Both the position numbers and the translations under genes were made by a program. Positions 1-10,965 of a stretch of 64,000 nucleotides of DNA are shown here, piece after piece. This stretch comes from Gorsachius magnificus. Its lineage: Eukaryota; Chordata; Aves; Pelecaniformes; Ardeidae. The notes beneath the pieces are model-generated. The model had not been told where the DNA came from. It saw only the letters and a list, made by a program, of their open reading frames with translations, and did not search any database. The stretch is from the NCBI GenBank assembly GCA_034008185.1, contig CM067081.1, positions 154,286,258 through 154,350,257 of the forward strand, in the 5' to 3' direction. Each line of letters starts with the position of its first letter. The first letter of the stretch is position 1.

Positions 1-2489
1 GAGTGCTCATAAGAGTGAAGAAAAAAAAAAAGTTCTTTCTTAATGACCAGCAGGCTTCTGCAGTTTTCTTTTACTTCTAGAAAAAGTGTGAAAAAAGTGT
101 GGATAAAGGGATCACTGTGAGATCTCGAGGGAATGGTATTAGTGTGTATGCATTTAGCTTGAAAAATGTGGGTTTGTTCTGTTTTCTAGGAACAAGCTCT
201 TTGGTCCAGAACTGATTGCTAAAAGGATTCTGTATTTCATGGTTTTGCTGTCTCTGTTGTTAGGTGGCACTTTGCTGCTGTCCTGGAATGTACATGCTTA
301 TGGGGAATGAGACACTTATAAAAGTTGCCTAGGATTTTAGTATACTTAAGTTTTATTTGGACAGTTCAAGGAAATCCATACGTCTGTGAGTGCTTCTGAA
401 CTCAAGAGATTTAATTCTGAAGAACCTAGTGTTTCAGGGCTTTTTCCATGGAAATTATGGGGATATGTCTAGGCTCAATGTCTGTAAGACTGAGCTGGTG
501 CACGTGATGCAAACAGCTGAGATGAGTTATCTGAACAAGTAGGTGTGTGAGTAGAAAAGCCAGGATGAGGCTGCTGGCCCTGCTGGCTGTGTAAGGGCAA
601 CAGGTATGGTGTATTTTTTGTGAGGTCCGCCTCAGCTGGGGGTGCTGTAGTGTGCAGAAGCAGACTTTTTTTGAGTCGCATGAGGTCACTTGCACAGAGC
701 ACCAGTTCCAAATTCCAGTTAGGAAAAGGCTCGAGTTCCTTCAATTGAATTGAAGTAGTCATAGATCCTGCGTGGTAGGATGTGATACACTTGCACTGAG
801 GTTGATTGTCAAGGAGCTAGCTAGGTAAGGGATACTCTGGACCACAAAAAAAAAACCTGTATAAGCATATTCACTGATATGGGAAGCCAGAAGCTAAGTT
901 TTCTATACGTAAAAATAAGTAGAAGTTGCCACTTGAAGGGAAATTTTGAACCTTGGAAATTTGCCATGGCATACGTGTTCTTCTGTGTACTTGATTAGGG
1001 ATAGAATGTGCTAGTCAATACTAGATTTGTGAAAGTTTTTTCAGCTTGTCAGAAGACTTTTGATGAATATGGCACATGAAATAGGTTTTTCATTTCTGTG
1101 AGCAACAAGTAATGATTTGTTGCTATGGTTGACTTTGATAAATTTCCTTCTGCCTTCAGCATACTTTTGACTGTGTGAACAGCTTTTCTAAGATGATAGA
1201 AACCCATATTAAATTTGCCTGTAAGATTCACTTGTGGAAAGGCTCTGGCTTTAGTGCACAGATGTATAGTAGGGAATTCAGGGCACTTTTTTCAGCTCCT
1301 CTGAGCAATGTCATCTTCTGCTACACTTTTAACTTCAGCTTCTTCAGATGAAGACATTTTCGCCATAGCCTGGCAATAAGTTTCAAATTTTTTCTATTTT
1401 ATTCATTAGACACTCAGTTTTTGCTCTTATCTTGATATTAACTTAGCAGGAAGATTTCTGCCCTCTTTAGGGGCTGTTTGATTCTTTTGCCAGCATGTCC
1501 TAAATAACATGCTTCTGTTGTGCATATTGCTGTTGCTCAGTTGTATTTGTTATTCTGTATCTTTAAGAGAAGAGAGAAGCAAGGTTGTGGTTATGGCACA
1601 AAATAGAAAATACCATATGGCCAAGGAAGTTATTCATTATCAAGCCTCAAAAAAAAGTATTTGGAAACTCATCTGACAGGGATTCATTCTACTCAGCCCT
1701 AGTGAGACCACACCTGAAGTGCTGCGTCCAGTTCTGGGCTCCCCAGTATGAGAGAGAAATGGCCATACTGGAGAGAGTCCTCTGTAGGGCCACAAAGATG
1801 ATTAAGGGTTGGTGAAAGGAAGATGGAGCCAGGCTCTTTTCAGTGGTGCCCAGTGACAGGACCAGAGGCAATGAGCACAAACTGAAACACAGGAGGTTCC
1901 TTCTGAGCATCAGGAAACACTTTTTTACTGTGAGGGTGACTGAGCACTTCCACAGGTTGCCCGGGGAGGCTGTGAAGTCTCCATACTTGGACATATTCAG
2001 AAGCCGTCTGGACGTGGTCCTGGGCAGGGTATAGAAGGTGCTCTTTAATATCGAGACATCCTATTCCCATGCAAATGGAACATGAGGTCTAGGTTTTGTG
2101 AATGTTGTTAACACAGATTACTTCAGGTTTGATAGACTAACTCCTTCACTAAACTTTGTAGTACTGCAGAAATCAGGTTGCAAAGTCTTGCAAGGAAAAT
2201 ACTTAATATGGTTTTGATAAACATGAAAAATAAACTGTTCTTAAAAGCTGTTTATTCTGTGGTTCCTGAATTTTGAAACCAAATTTAATTTTTCTCCGTT
2301 TCTCTCAGAAACAAGCTGTCTTACTGACAGTGGATGAACAGGATAGCTTTGGTTCACTCTTTTACTGATAATTCTAATATATTATTATGGACTTCTGTTA
2401 TTAAATATCAAGAAAATGTAATTTGTTTGGTTTAGGATAGATTCTCTAGGCTCCTTTTGATGATAAATTTTTTTTTTTTTCTGTTTTAG
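1..2489 (+). other. BRAF: 3' part of BRAF intron 1
   Basis: AT-rich intronic DNA, running from the window edge to the acceptor of exon 2. It ends in a long T tract (about 2469-2480), then CTGTTTTAG, a strong U2-type acceptor. It contains one CR1 fragment near 1680-2031. No conserved coding exon or RNA gene was recognised in the rest. The short open frames near 430-760 and 1049-1231 show no protein family features. Confidence 0.85.
1680..2031 (+). mobile_element. CR1 LINE fragment (truncated, internally deleted)
   Basis: The stretch matches the 3' part of the avian CR1 reverse-transcriptase ORF from memory: the run around 'agtgagaccacacctgaag', then 'tccagttctgggctcccc', then 'ggaaacacttttttactgtg', and finally the segment reading roughly 'agccgtctggacgtggtcctgggca'. 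Compared with the usual CR1 consensus, a block is missing near 1813-1835, where 'gattaagggttggtgaaag' jumps to 'aggctcttttcagtggtgcc'. The usual 3' tail with short terminal repeats is absent. It is a dead 5'- and 3'-truncated copy in sense orientation in intron 1. Edges are accurate to perhaps 20 bp. Confidence 0.9.
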
Positions 2490-2618
<129 letters not shown>

Positions 2619-5293
2619 TAGATTAATGGTGTGTTACATTAATATTATATGAAGCATCTTATGTTAAAGCTGAGAATACCTGTAGTAAAGAGTGTATTCT
2701 CCGTGTGTATTAGAAATGTAACTCTTTCTCTGGAGATAGAAAGGAACTGTATGGGATTCCTGATACGCATCAGTAAGGGAAGATCAGAGATCTAATAATT
2801 ATGTTGGTGCAATTGAGATATAAAGCATTCTTTTTAGGAGTGGGGTGGGGGAAGACTGTGTGTGTATAATAGAAAAAGGCATTCTCAGTTGTTAAAAGCA
2901 AATATATACACATACACATGAAAACATAAGACTAACATTGCCTTTAAAGCAGTTGACTTCACTTTTTTCTCTTTGAAAAATAATCATGTAGAATCCAAAA
3001 AAAGGTATTAGTAGAAGGGAACTTCTTAAAGAAATATATAAAACTGTAGGGTGGAGTAATACTTTTTTTAAAGCTGTGTTTAATTTGTAAACTAACTGCA
3101 AATTAAATTTCTGTATTCTTTCATCACTCCAGATTCATAAAGTTGCGTTGATGTAGGACCATAAAGAGCATAAAAAAGGACTGCATGCATAAGTTACATC
3201 TATAAGGAATTGAATGGGTATCACTTGCTCTAAACCCTGCCCTTTTCTTGGTTCTCACAAGTATTGAAATAACTGGAGGTCAAGGAGACTTCTTTGCAGT
3301 CTTTTTAATTGTAATTGCTGCCTAAAGGCACTGGGTAATTACAAGTAAGGATCTCATTATTTGAGGTACTTCTAGCTTTTATCTTAATATGTCAGAGCAG
3401 AGCACTAGCTTGATTATACAAATGTTGACATAACATCCTTAACATTAAGGTCAAATGAGGCCCTCTATAGTTGCTTTACTTATTGCTAATGTGAAATGGG
3501 AGTGTTGAATGAGTGTTAATGGTATTTTAACCACTCAAAGGTATATGAACACACCTCTGTTTTTACATGAACCGGTTCATTCTATATGTCTGGATTTAAT
3601 ATTGCCACATGTATGTTGGTTTCATTAGATTGTGTATCAAATTGCATTAATAATGAGCTTAATCTGTACTAAGCCTGGATTTCAGGTAGGCAAATTGTTA
3701 GGTCATTACAGCCATGTGTCGCTTGCTTGTATCTAAATTAAAACTGAGATCCCTACACGGGAAGCTTTTTGATTATTCTGTAGTTCATTGCTAGGGAAGA
3801 GGGCATTTGCAGTTGTAAATATGTACTGGGAAATTATTACAGTAGTGTAAAGAGTATGGTAAGTCTGAAACAGTTGGTGACTACAAACCGTGAAGCTTAA
3901 AGCAGATTTGCAAGTTTGATGGTTCCATGTGCCGCTGAGATGAAACTGCAACTCTAGCTCTACCATTAAGATGGTGGGGAAGCCCTACAAGATGGAGTGA
4001 CAAATAGGGCTGCTACTGACTAGGGATCAGTAAGCCATTGGGAGGAAGGTGGAATTGCCTGGGATTCTGATTTTTCAGTTGAATTATCCCATGAGACAGC
4101 AAGTCCTGTGAAGAGAGCCCACCGTCATTGAAATGAAAAGCCTTGCTTTTCCCAGCTCTTTGCTATGTGGTTTCTTTGCTTCCTTTGTTCAGGTACTAGC
4201 AGTACCAGTAGTAGCCAAGCCACTTCCAATCGCTAATCTGGAAAGAAAATATTCTGGTTTTGTTGGATTAGTTTGCCATCCACTTAGTAGATTGAACTTG
4301 GTCATGATGAGGTCCAGTGAGCCCCAAAGCTGTGATTAAGGTTAGGGAAGGGGAAGAGCTTGCAGGTGTGAGCCAAGAAAATGGGGTGAGAGAAGAGAGG
4401 AATTTCTCTTTGGATGGTCATTAGTTTAGATCATCCTCAGACGGATTGATCAGAGTGAATAGGATTAAATGCTGCAAACATGCCATTTGTTTAGTGTGTA
4501 GATTTCCTGTGGTAGAACTAAAGTGTGAGGAAAAGAAAAAGAAGAAATATGTTTCAGAGTGCCCGATACAGTCAGAAGCAAGATTACTGTCTACCCTTGA
4601 CTGCTCATTTCAACCCAGCAGTAGTTGTCTGGTGCATTCTTTCTGTGCATTTCCCACCTTTTTGGCTGCTTTTGCCTTGGTCAACAGCAGGGGTTGCTTT
4701 CTGTTATCGGGATTTACTTTGTAGCAATTTATCTGAATCTAATCTGGTACTGCTAGAGCTAATGTTTTGACTTTCTGTATTCCTCCACCTGTCAGAAAAT
4801 AAGGGCCAGAACAAATCCATTTTCAGCGTGAAAGGGCAAAACTCTATGTAAAAGCTCTGAATGTAGTGTGATAATGTGTGGAAGAACACGTTTGCTTCTA
4901 GGAAATGTGGAACTAAGAAAATACAATACTTTTGATATGAATAGAAAGAACAAGAGAGTGTGTAGAATACATGTGGGTAGCTTAAGTGGTTTAATAGATA
5001 ACTCATTCATCTGATATCTGTTAGAAATAGCAAACTCCCTATGTACAGAGCCACTGTGATGTTGGGACTGTTGCTCAGTTCCATATCTCGGCATCATCAT
5101 TGACTTCTGTGCATGACCCCTTTCCCCTCAGGTTTTCACATCTAGGCTATGTCTAAGTCTTGACGCTATGGTCTGTGTACTATCTCCAAAGTGCTTGAAC
5201 AGGAAGGCAATATACCTTATACTCTGTCCATCCTCCTCTGACTTTTGTTTTGCTGAAGTCTCATTTCTGGCTGTAAAGTGCAATATTGCCCTG

Positions 5294-5680
5294 TGTCCTG
5301 GTTTCGTCTGGGACAGGGTTAATTTTCTTCCTAGTAGCTGGCATAGTGCTGTGTTTTGGATTTAGTACGAGAAGAATGTTGATAACACCCTGATGTTTTA
5401 GTTGTTGCTAAGCAGTGCTTACACTAGGCAAGGACTTTTCAGCTTCCCCTGCTCTGCCAGGGACACAAGAAGCTGGGAGGGGGCACAGCCAGGACAGCTG
5501 ACCCCAACTGGCCAAAGGGCTATTCCAGACCATATGGTGTCATGCTCAGTATAGAAACTGGGGGGAACAATCGCTGCTTCGGGACAGGCTGGGCATCCGT
5601 CAGTGAGTGGTGAGCAATTGCATTGTACATCACTTGTTTTGTATATTCTTTTAATATTATTATTATTCTTTTCCTTTGCT
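5294..5680 (+). mobile_element. ERV LTR copy 1, 5' segment (interrupted)
   Basis: The sequence starts with TGTCCTGGTTTC and continues through motifs shared with two other copies in this window: 'gttaattttcttcc', 'atagtgctgtgttttgga', 'cagctgacccca', 'ggctgggcatc' and 'gtggtgagcaattgcattg'. From memory these belong to a widespread avian endogenous-retrovirus LTR; I do not assign a family name. The copy is sense to BRAF. At 5680 it is broken by insertion of a second LTR in the opposite orientation, and it resumes after 6198. No gag, pol or env remnants adjoin it, so it is a solo LTR. Confidence 0.8.
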
Positions 5681-6174
5681 TGTTGTGGTTTAACCCAACA
5701 AGCAGCTGAACACCACCCAGCTGCTTGCTCATTCTCCCCCACCTCCAGTGGGATGGGGGAGAGAATCAGAAAAAAGTAAAAGCTGTGGGTTGAGATAAAG
5801 GCAGTTTAATAAAATATCAGAGGAAAAGAATAATAATGATAAGAGAATATAAAGAATATACAAACCATGTGATGCACAATGCAGTTGCTCACCACCTGCT
5901 GACCAATGCCCAAGCAGTGATTGCTGCCTCCCCTGCCAGCTCCCCCTGAGTATGTCTTATGGTCTGGAATAGCCCTTTGGCCAGCTGGGGTCAGCTGTCC
6001 TGGCTGTGCCCCCTCCCAGCTTCTTGTGTCCCTGGCAGAGCAGGGGAAGCTGAAAAGTCCTTGCCTAGTGTAAGCACTGCTTAGCAACAACTAAAACATC
6101 AGGGTGTTATCAACATTCTTCTCGTACTAAATCCAAAACACAGCACTATGCCAGCTACTAGGAAGAAAATTAAC
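5318..6174. repeat. 216-bp near-perfect inverted repeat (5318-5533 and 5959-6174)
   Basis: The two LTR copies are head to head. The block 5318-5533 is the reverse complement of 5959-6174 over 216 bases, with a single mismatch by my reading (A versus G in the 'gaccccaactgg' segment). A 425-bp spacer separates the arms. Outside this block the two LTRs differ clearly: several substitutions lie toward the 5' end, and substitutions plus indels lie beyond position 5533. A transcript of this intron could fold into a long double-stranded stem. Confidence 0.88.
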
Positions 6175-6198
6175 TCTATCCCAGCTGAAACCAGGACA
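5681..6198 (-). mobile_element. ERV LTR copy 2, complete, inserted antisense into copy 1
   Basis: On the - strand this 518-bp unit begins TGTCCTGGTTTCAGCTGGG and ends in a TTAAACCACAACA motif, so it has the TG...CA ends expected of an LTR. It interrupts copy 1 exactly: the - strand 3' end is at 5681 and the 5' end at 6198. The flanking bases TTGCT (before 5681) and CTGCT (after 6198) look like a 5-bp target-site duplication with one change. No internal retroviral sequence is present, so this is a solo LTR. A TTTAATAAAATA run near 5805-5816 marks the T-rich or poly(A)-signal region of the LTR. Confidence 0.82.
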
Positions 6199-6330
6199 CT
6201 GCTGTTTTATTAAACTGTCTCTATCTCAATCTATGGCTTTTACTTTTTTCTGATTCTCTCCCCACCCCACTGGGGAGGGAGGGAGTGAGCAAGTGGCTGG
6301 GTCATGTTCAGCTGCTGGCTTCAACCACAA
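6199..6330 (+). mobile_element. ERV LTR copy 1, 3' segment (after the insertion)
   Basis: The sequence resumes copy 1 where the nested element ends: a 'ttattaaactgtctctatct' stretch, then 'gattctctccccacccca', then a G-rich patch, then 'cagctgctggcttcaaccaca'. The same order of motifs is seen on the - strand within copy 2 at about 5681-5820. This identifies it as the missing 3' third of copy 1. The exact 3' end is uncertain by a few bases (CA at about 6329). Confidence 0.75.
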
Positions 6331-9300
6331 CTGCCTGCTTTTACCCAGAATCTGTATGGGTAATTTTGCTACTCCGTTACTTGGACTGCATTACCCTTCC
6401 CTTTGTTTCCTTCCACTGCTCTGGTGTCTTTGCACAAAATGTGAGCAACTTGGAAGGACTTCTGTAGATCATGCCCATTGATCATCTCTTGAGTGCTATC
6501 AGCAAGGCTGTTGTCTGCTTCTCTTAGCAAAAGTTGGAATTACCCAAGGCTAATTGCTAGATAAGTACCTCCAAATGAACACTTTTGCTTTCACCCATAT
6601 TGCCTTTCACTGTTGTAAACACCTAGTTTGCTATTTTAATGCTTTCTGCAAAACCATGGCTTTTTGTATACCTATGAAAGCTTGACAGCTATCCATCCAT
6701 CTTCTGGTGTGTAGAGTTTCAGTTCAATAGGATTTGTTCAGTTCTTTTGTACTCCTGTCTGGCTTTCTATCCTTAATTTCTTATGCATCTTACTAACTGT
6801 TCATGTTCGCAGAACTTAGAGCACCCTGTATGCTGTCTCCTGGCCTGTGTGGGAGCTGCCTCTGTAGACCTGTCAAGTAAAGTTGTGGTTGAGCCTGGTG
6901 ACAAAACTGCATTTCAATTAAAAGTGGAAAGGAAGGGCTTAGGGGAGGCAAAATGCAAACAGGAAAACTGAAGAACTGAACAAGAAAAATAATTCTGAAA
7001 ATTGAGCATCAAAGGATGTAGTAAAACTATTTGTACATTGAATATAAAACATACACTTCATTTAAAAATAAAAAGGGATTTGTGCCTTAGTTACAGTTGC
7101 TTGAGGAAATAGAAGCTAACAAGCTTTTGTTTCTGTGCTCATCTGAGAGTAAGAAGACAATTTTTTATTTTTTTTTGTGGCAGACTTTTATTTCTGGGGG
7201 GGATTCAATGCGGTTTACATCAAAAGAACTTCCAGTGTGACAGCTATTGTCAAGCCATCATTTCAGGATTCATCAGTTAACTACGAAAGAGGAATGCATT
7301 TCTTGTAATATCAAAAGCGATTGACCTGTGCTATTGAATTTGTCGTATATTTAGTTATTCCTGCGAAAGGGGGTGGTCAGATTCAGGGGTATCTCCCTGC
7401 CAGAACCCATCACTCCTTAGTGAAGGTCTTGAAAGGGCAGCTGCATGGAGAGCGGGGCTGGCAAGCCTGGGCCGGCTGCTTTGTGGGCAGCTGCCTGGGA
7501 GTGGAAAATGTGTCATGAAGCTGGAGGGCAGCGGGCAGCTTGTCTGCCTCCTCTTAGGGCAGGAAAGTAGGGGCTGAGGAAGGAAACCAAAGCTGCAGAG
7601 ATTTGAGTGTGTGTATAAGGTAGAGGGGTAGGAAACAAAACAAATGGAAAAAAGAAAAGAATGTTTGTTATTAACTGCACAATTTTCTTCTAATTGTTAT
7701 AATTAGTAATAGCTTCGGGAATCTTATCAATGTTCTCTATTATGATTACAATAAAAACTTTTGTTTGTTCCGGCTGGAAGAAATAATAAATGTAATAAAT
7801 GATGGCTCTATTAAAATCTAAAAATGGCTTGTAGCTAAAGTTCTTTCTTGGGTAATCCTAGTTCTGAACTTCTTCCATTCCCTGTGAGCATGCGTCTCAG
7901 ATCTAACAGACCCCTAGAAGTCACTGTCAAATATTTGAAATAACAGTTTGACTCTGTAGATGAAGACATATCACCAACAGCATTTTTCTTTTCTTCTGGA
8001 AAAGAGGCTGCAGGAGCTCCTTGGTAGGTTTTACCACACTTTTTGGAAGCACTCTGTATCACAGCAGCTGCAAACATCAATGATTTTTGTGCGTTATATC
8101 TGTTTGTGATCCACTGTGGAAAACCCCTTTTCTTAAGGGTTTATCTAAGCATTGTAAATATTGAAAATCTTTGCTGTAAAGAAGTCTAATATTACAATGC
8201 TGGGAAAAGCTGGGATTCGGTTAGCAAAAATGGTTAAAATAATGCAGTTGCATATTCTTCTATACTGGCCATCAAAATAATTTTTTTTTCGTCTCTATCA
8301 ACAAAGTAGTGATGAGAAGGATAACCTAAGTTATGGAAAGGAGAATAAACATCTGTGCATTTTGACTCAGCACTGGCAGCAAATGCTGTTTGTAAACTGA
8401 AATGGGTTGTACTGATCCAGACTGGCCAAAAGCAGTCAGCTCAAACTTAGAAAGGAGAGAGAGCGCTTAAATGACTTAATCAGATTTGTTAGCCTTTGTA
8501 GACTCTTAATGACGGTTCAGGGAGGCCATACCTATTTAAACTTCCAAAATGCATTGTGTGTCCTTCTTGCCTCATAGTTAGGTGTACAGTATTATCTATG
8601 AACTTGATTGAACAGTATTAGCCCATTCGCATGTAAGTAGTTCTTCCGTGTGGTGTGAAGTTGCATCCTGGACCTGTAGGTTACTTCAGTTAACGGTACA
8701 AGAGTAAGCTGCCTGCTTGCTTTTTTTTATTCTGACTCCACACAAAATAAAACAGTATACAAATGCCTAGATAGAATGATAGTAGTATTGAAATAAATTT
8801 GAAAACTTGATCAGCCTTTCTAGTATTGTCTTGAAAGAATCATCATCTTTCATACTCCTATTCTTGGAAGCAATTTAAAATGAGAATCATGGCAGCAGAG
8901 GTATGTTTGTCCCCAGATACTGTGATTTACCCCCCACACCCCTTTTCTCTTCATGGGCTGTTAAATGCGTTTTATTCAGAGGCCTTGCTGTTGCCAGTTT
9001 TAAGAGTTTGGCTGTTGAATTCCAGGACAGTCTTTCCTTCCTTATTCCTGTATATCTGAAGAATCCATGCAGGGGGTCAAATTAATTAATTAAAGAAGAT
9101 TATCTCTTTGCTGATCTGAAGAATACTAATTGCAACAGCAGGCAGATACAGTGTGAAATGGTTCTTAGTGCTGAATCTCAGGTTGTTTCAGACTGTGGGA
9201 TTCCGGGAAAATGCTGACTCTGGCTACAGGCACTGGGAAGTGTTGCGATTCTCTGGGGAAACTCAGATTAATTTTTACCAGGCTCCTAACAGATGCTGAT

Positions 9301-10329
9301 CAAATATGTTGGACCAAAACTGGAGTGTCTAAAGTTAGACTAAGTACAGATTTAGGAGTCTTACTAAATGAAGAAATCCTGACGTACGTTACTGTCTATC
9401 TTCAGCTCCCATTTAACTTAGTGGGATTTGCATTTGATCGACAGCCTAAAAGGTCAGACATCTTTTAAATAGAAATACAATCTCAGTTTCAAAGACTGGG
9501 AAACTGTAGTTTAGGCTTTTAAGAGGCCTACTGTGTGTGGATGTTACCTAAACTTGATTGAGGAAGTGAGAGAACATGGCAAAACCAGGTGATCTGCTTG
9601 GGTTTAGACTGGGTTTCTAGCCAGACGTGGTCAGGGAGAAGGAAAAACCATATTTTGCTACTTGATTTTGTCCCAGATTAATTTTTTTAAAAAAATATTT
9701 AACTTGTTGCTTTTTGTTTCCTTAGATGTTATTACTAGAATGTATAGCTTGGGTATGGCCCAAGAAAGTAGATTTCAAGTATAATGTAAGTAATATGTAA
9801 TACAAAAATCCCCGTATTTCTGAGAAAATCCCATGTCATCGTCTCGTCAACAGAACTTTGTCAATAGGTTGCAGCATTTAAGAAGTAGCTTTAACTCTGC
9901 TGTTCCTGAGTGAGCAGCAGTTGTATTATGGCATGTATATACATTCTGTATAAACATGCCAACTTCTAATGCTTTAGATGGACTTGGCAGCTTACCAGGC
10001 CTTTATACATTTTACCTAATTGAAGCCTGAGGAGTATTCTCGCATGTATGAGACTGTATTAAATGATATGCATATATACCAATATGCAATATAATTAAAA
10101 TTAACTTTTTGTTCTATTTTAGATAGCCATAGAACTATGTGTAGATTGACAAGGTGTGCCAATTTGAAGCTAACAGTTAGCTTTTTGAATATATATTTTC
10201 CTTTAACTTTGAAATACTGTAAATTCATACTAAATTGAGAGCCCTGTAGTAAAACAGCAAATAAATTTTTTGAGGATAATATATGTTATTAAAGACAACC
10301 TATTTTTGGCAACTAATAAACAAGCTGGA

Positions 10330-10965
10330 GGAGTTGAAGAACAGAAGCCTCATGACAAGGAGCAGCACAACAGACGAATGCAGCATCTTGCACCTGGGAC
10401 AAGGTGGCTGCCCATCGGTGCAGGCAGGCAGCTGGCTGGGTAGCAGCTCTGCAGGAAAAATACTGGGGAGTGCTGGTGAGCAACAAGCTTGAGTTGTCAG
10501 TAATGGCAGCAAACAGCAGACTGGGCTGCGTTAGCAAGCACGTAGCCAGTGTGAAGAGGGACCCATCTACTCAACTACTTGTGTGACTGCATCGAGGTGG
10601 TGTTTAGCATGGAGAAGAGAAGGCTAAGGAGGAATCTGCAGCTTCTTGCAACCTAAAGAGAGGGCTGGACTCTTTTTCAGACATACACAGCAAAAGGAGA
10701 AGAGGCAATGTCACAGATAGCATCAAGTGGATTTCATAAGAGAATTCTTCATCAGGAGAGTGGTTTTCGACCCCTGAAATTGGTTGGCCAGAGGTGGTAG
10801 AGTCTCCATCATTCAAGACATTCAAAATTTGCTTTGGCAAGGCCCAGACCAACCTGATTGAATTTAAAAATTAGCTCTGTGTTAAACAAGTGTTTGGACT
10901 AGATGCTTCCAGGGATACCTTCCAACCTTTTTTATATTTTTTTTTTTTCCTCCTGTGATTCTATA
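10330..10965 (+). mobile_element. CR1 LINE fragment, old and diverged, with 3' tail
   Basis: Diverged match to the 3' end of CR1. Recognisable order: 'cttgcacctgggacaaggtg', 'tagcagctctgcaggaaaaa', a 'gcaacaagcttgag' segment, 'agactgggctgcg', 'tggagaagagaaggcta', 'gagggctggactctttttca', the 'ggtggtagagtctccatcat' segment, and the typical end 'tttggactagatg...ccttccaacc' followed after a T tract by 'tgattctatag'. It contains an internal deletion relative to a usual CR1 after about 10590. Several open frames overlap it on both strands; they are relics or chance. Confidence 0.85.

Noticed and set aside
10283..10852. Cluster of open frames on both strands in intron 2
   Set aside because: Explained by the decayed CR1 element at about 10330-10965.
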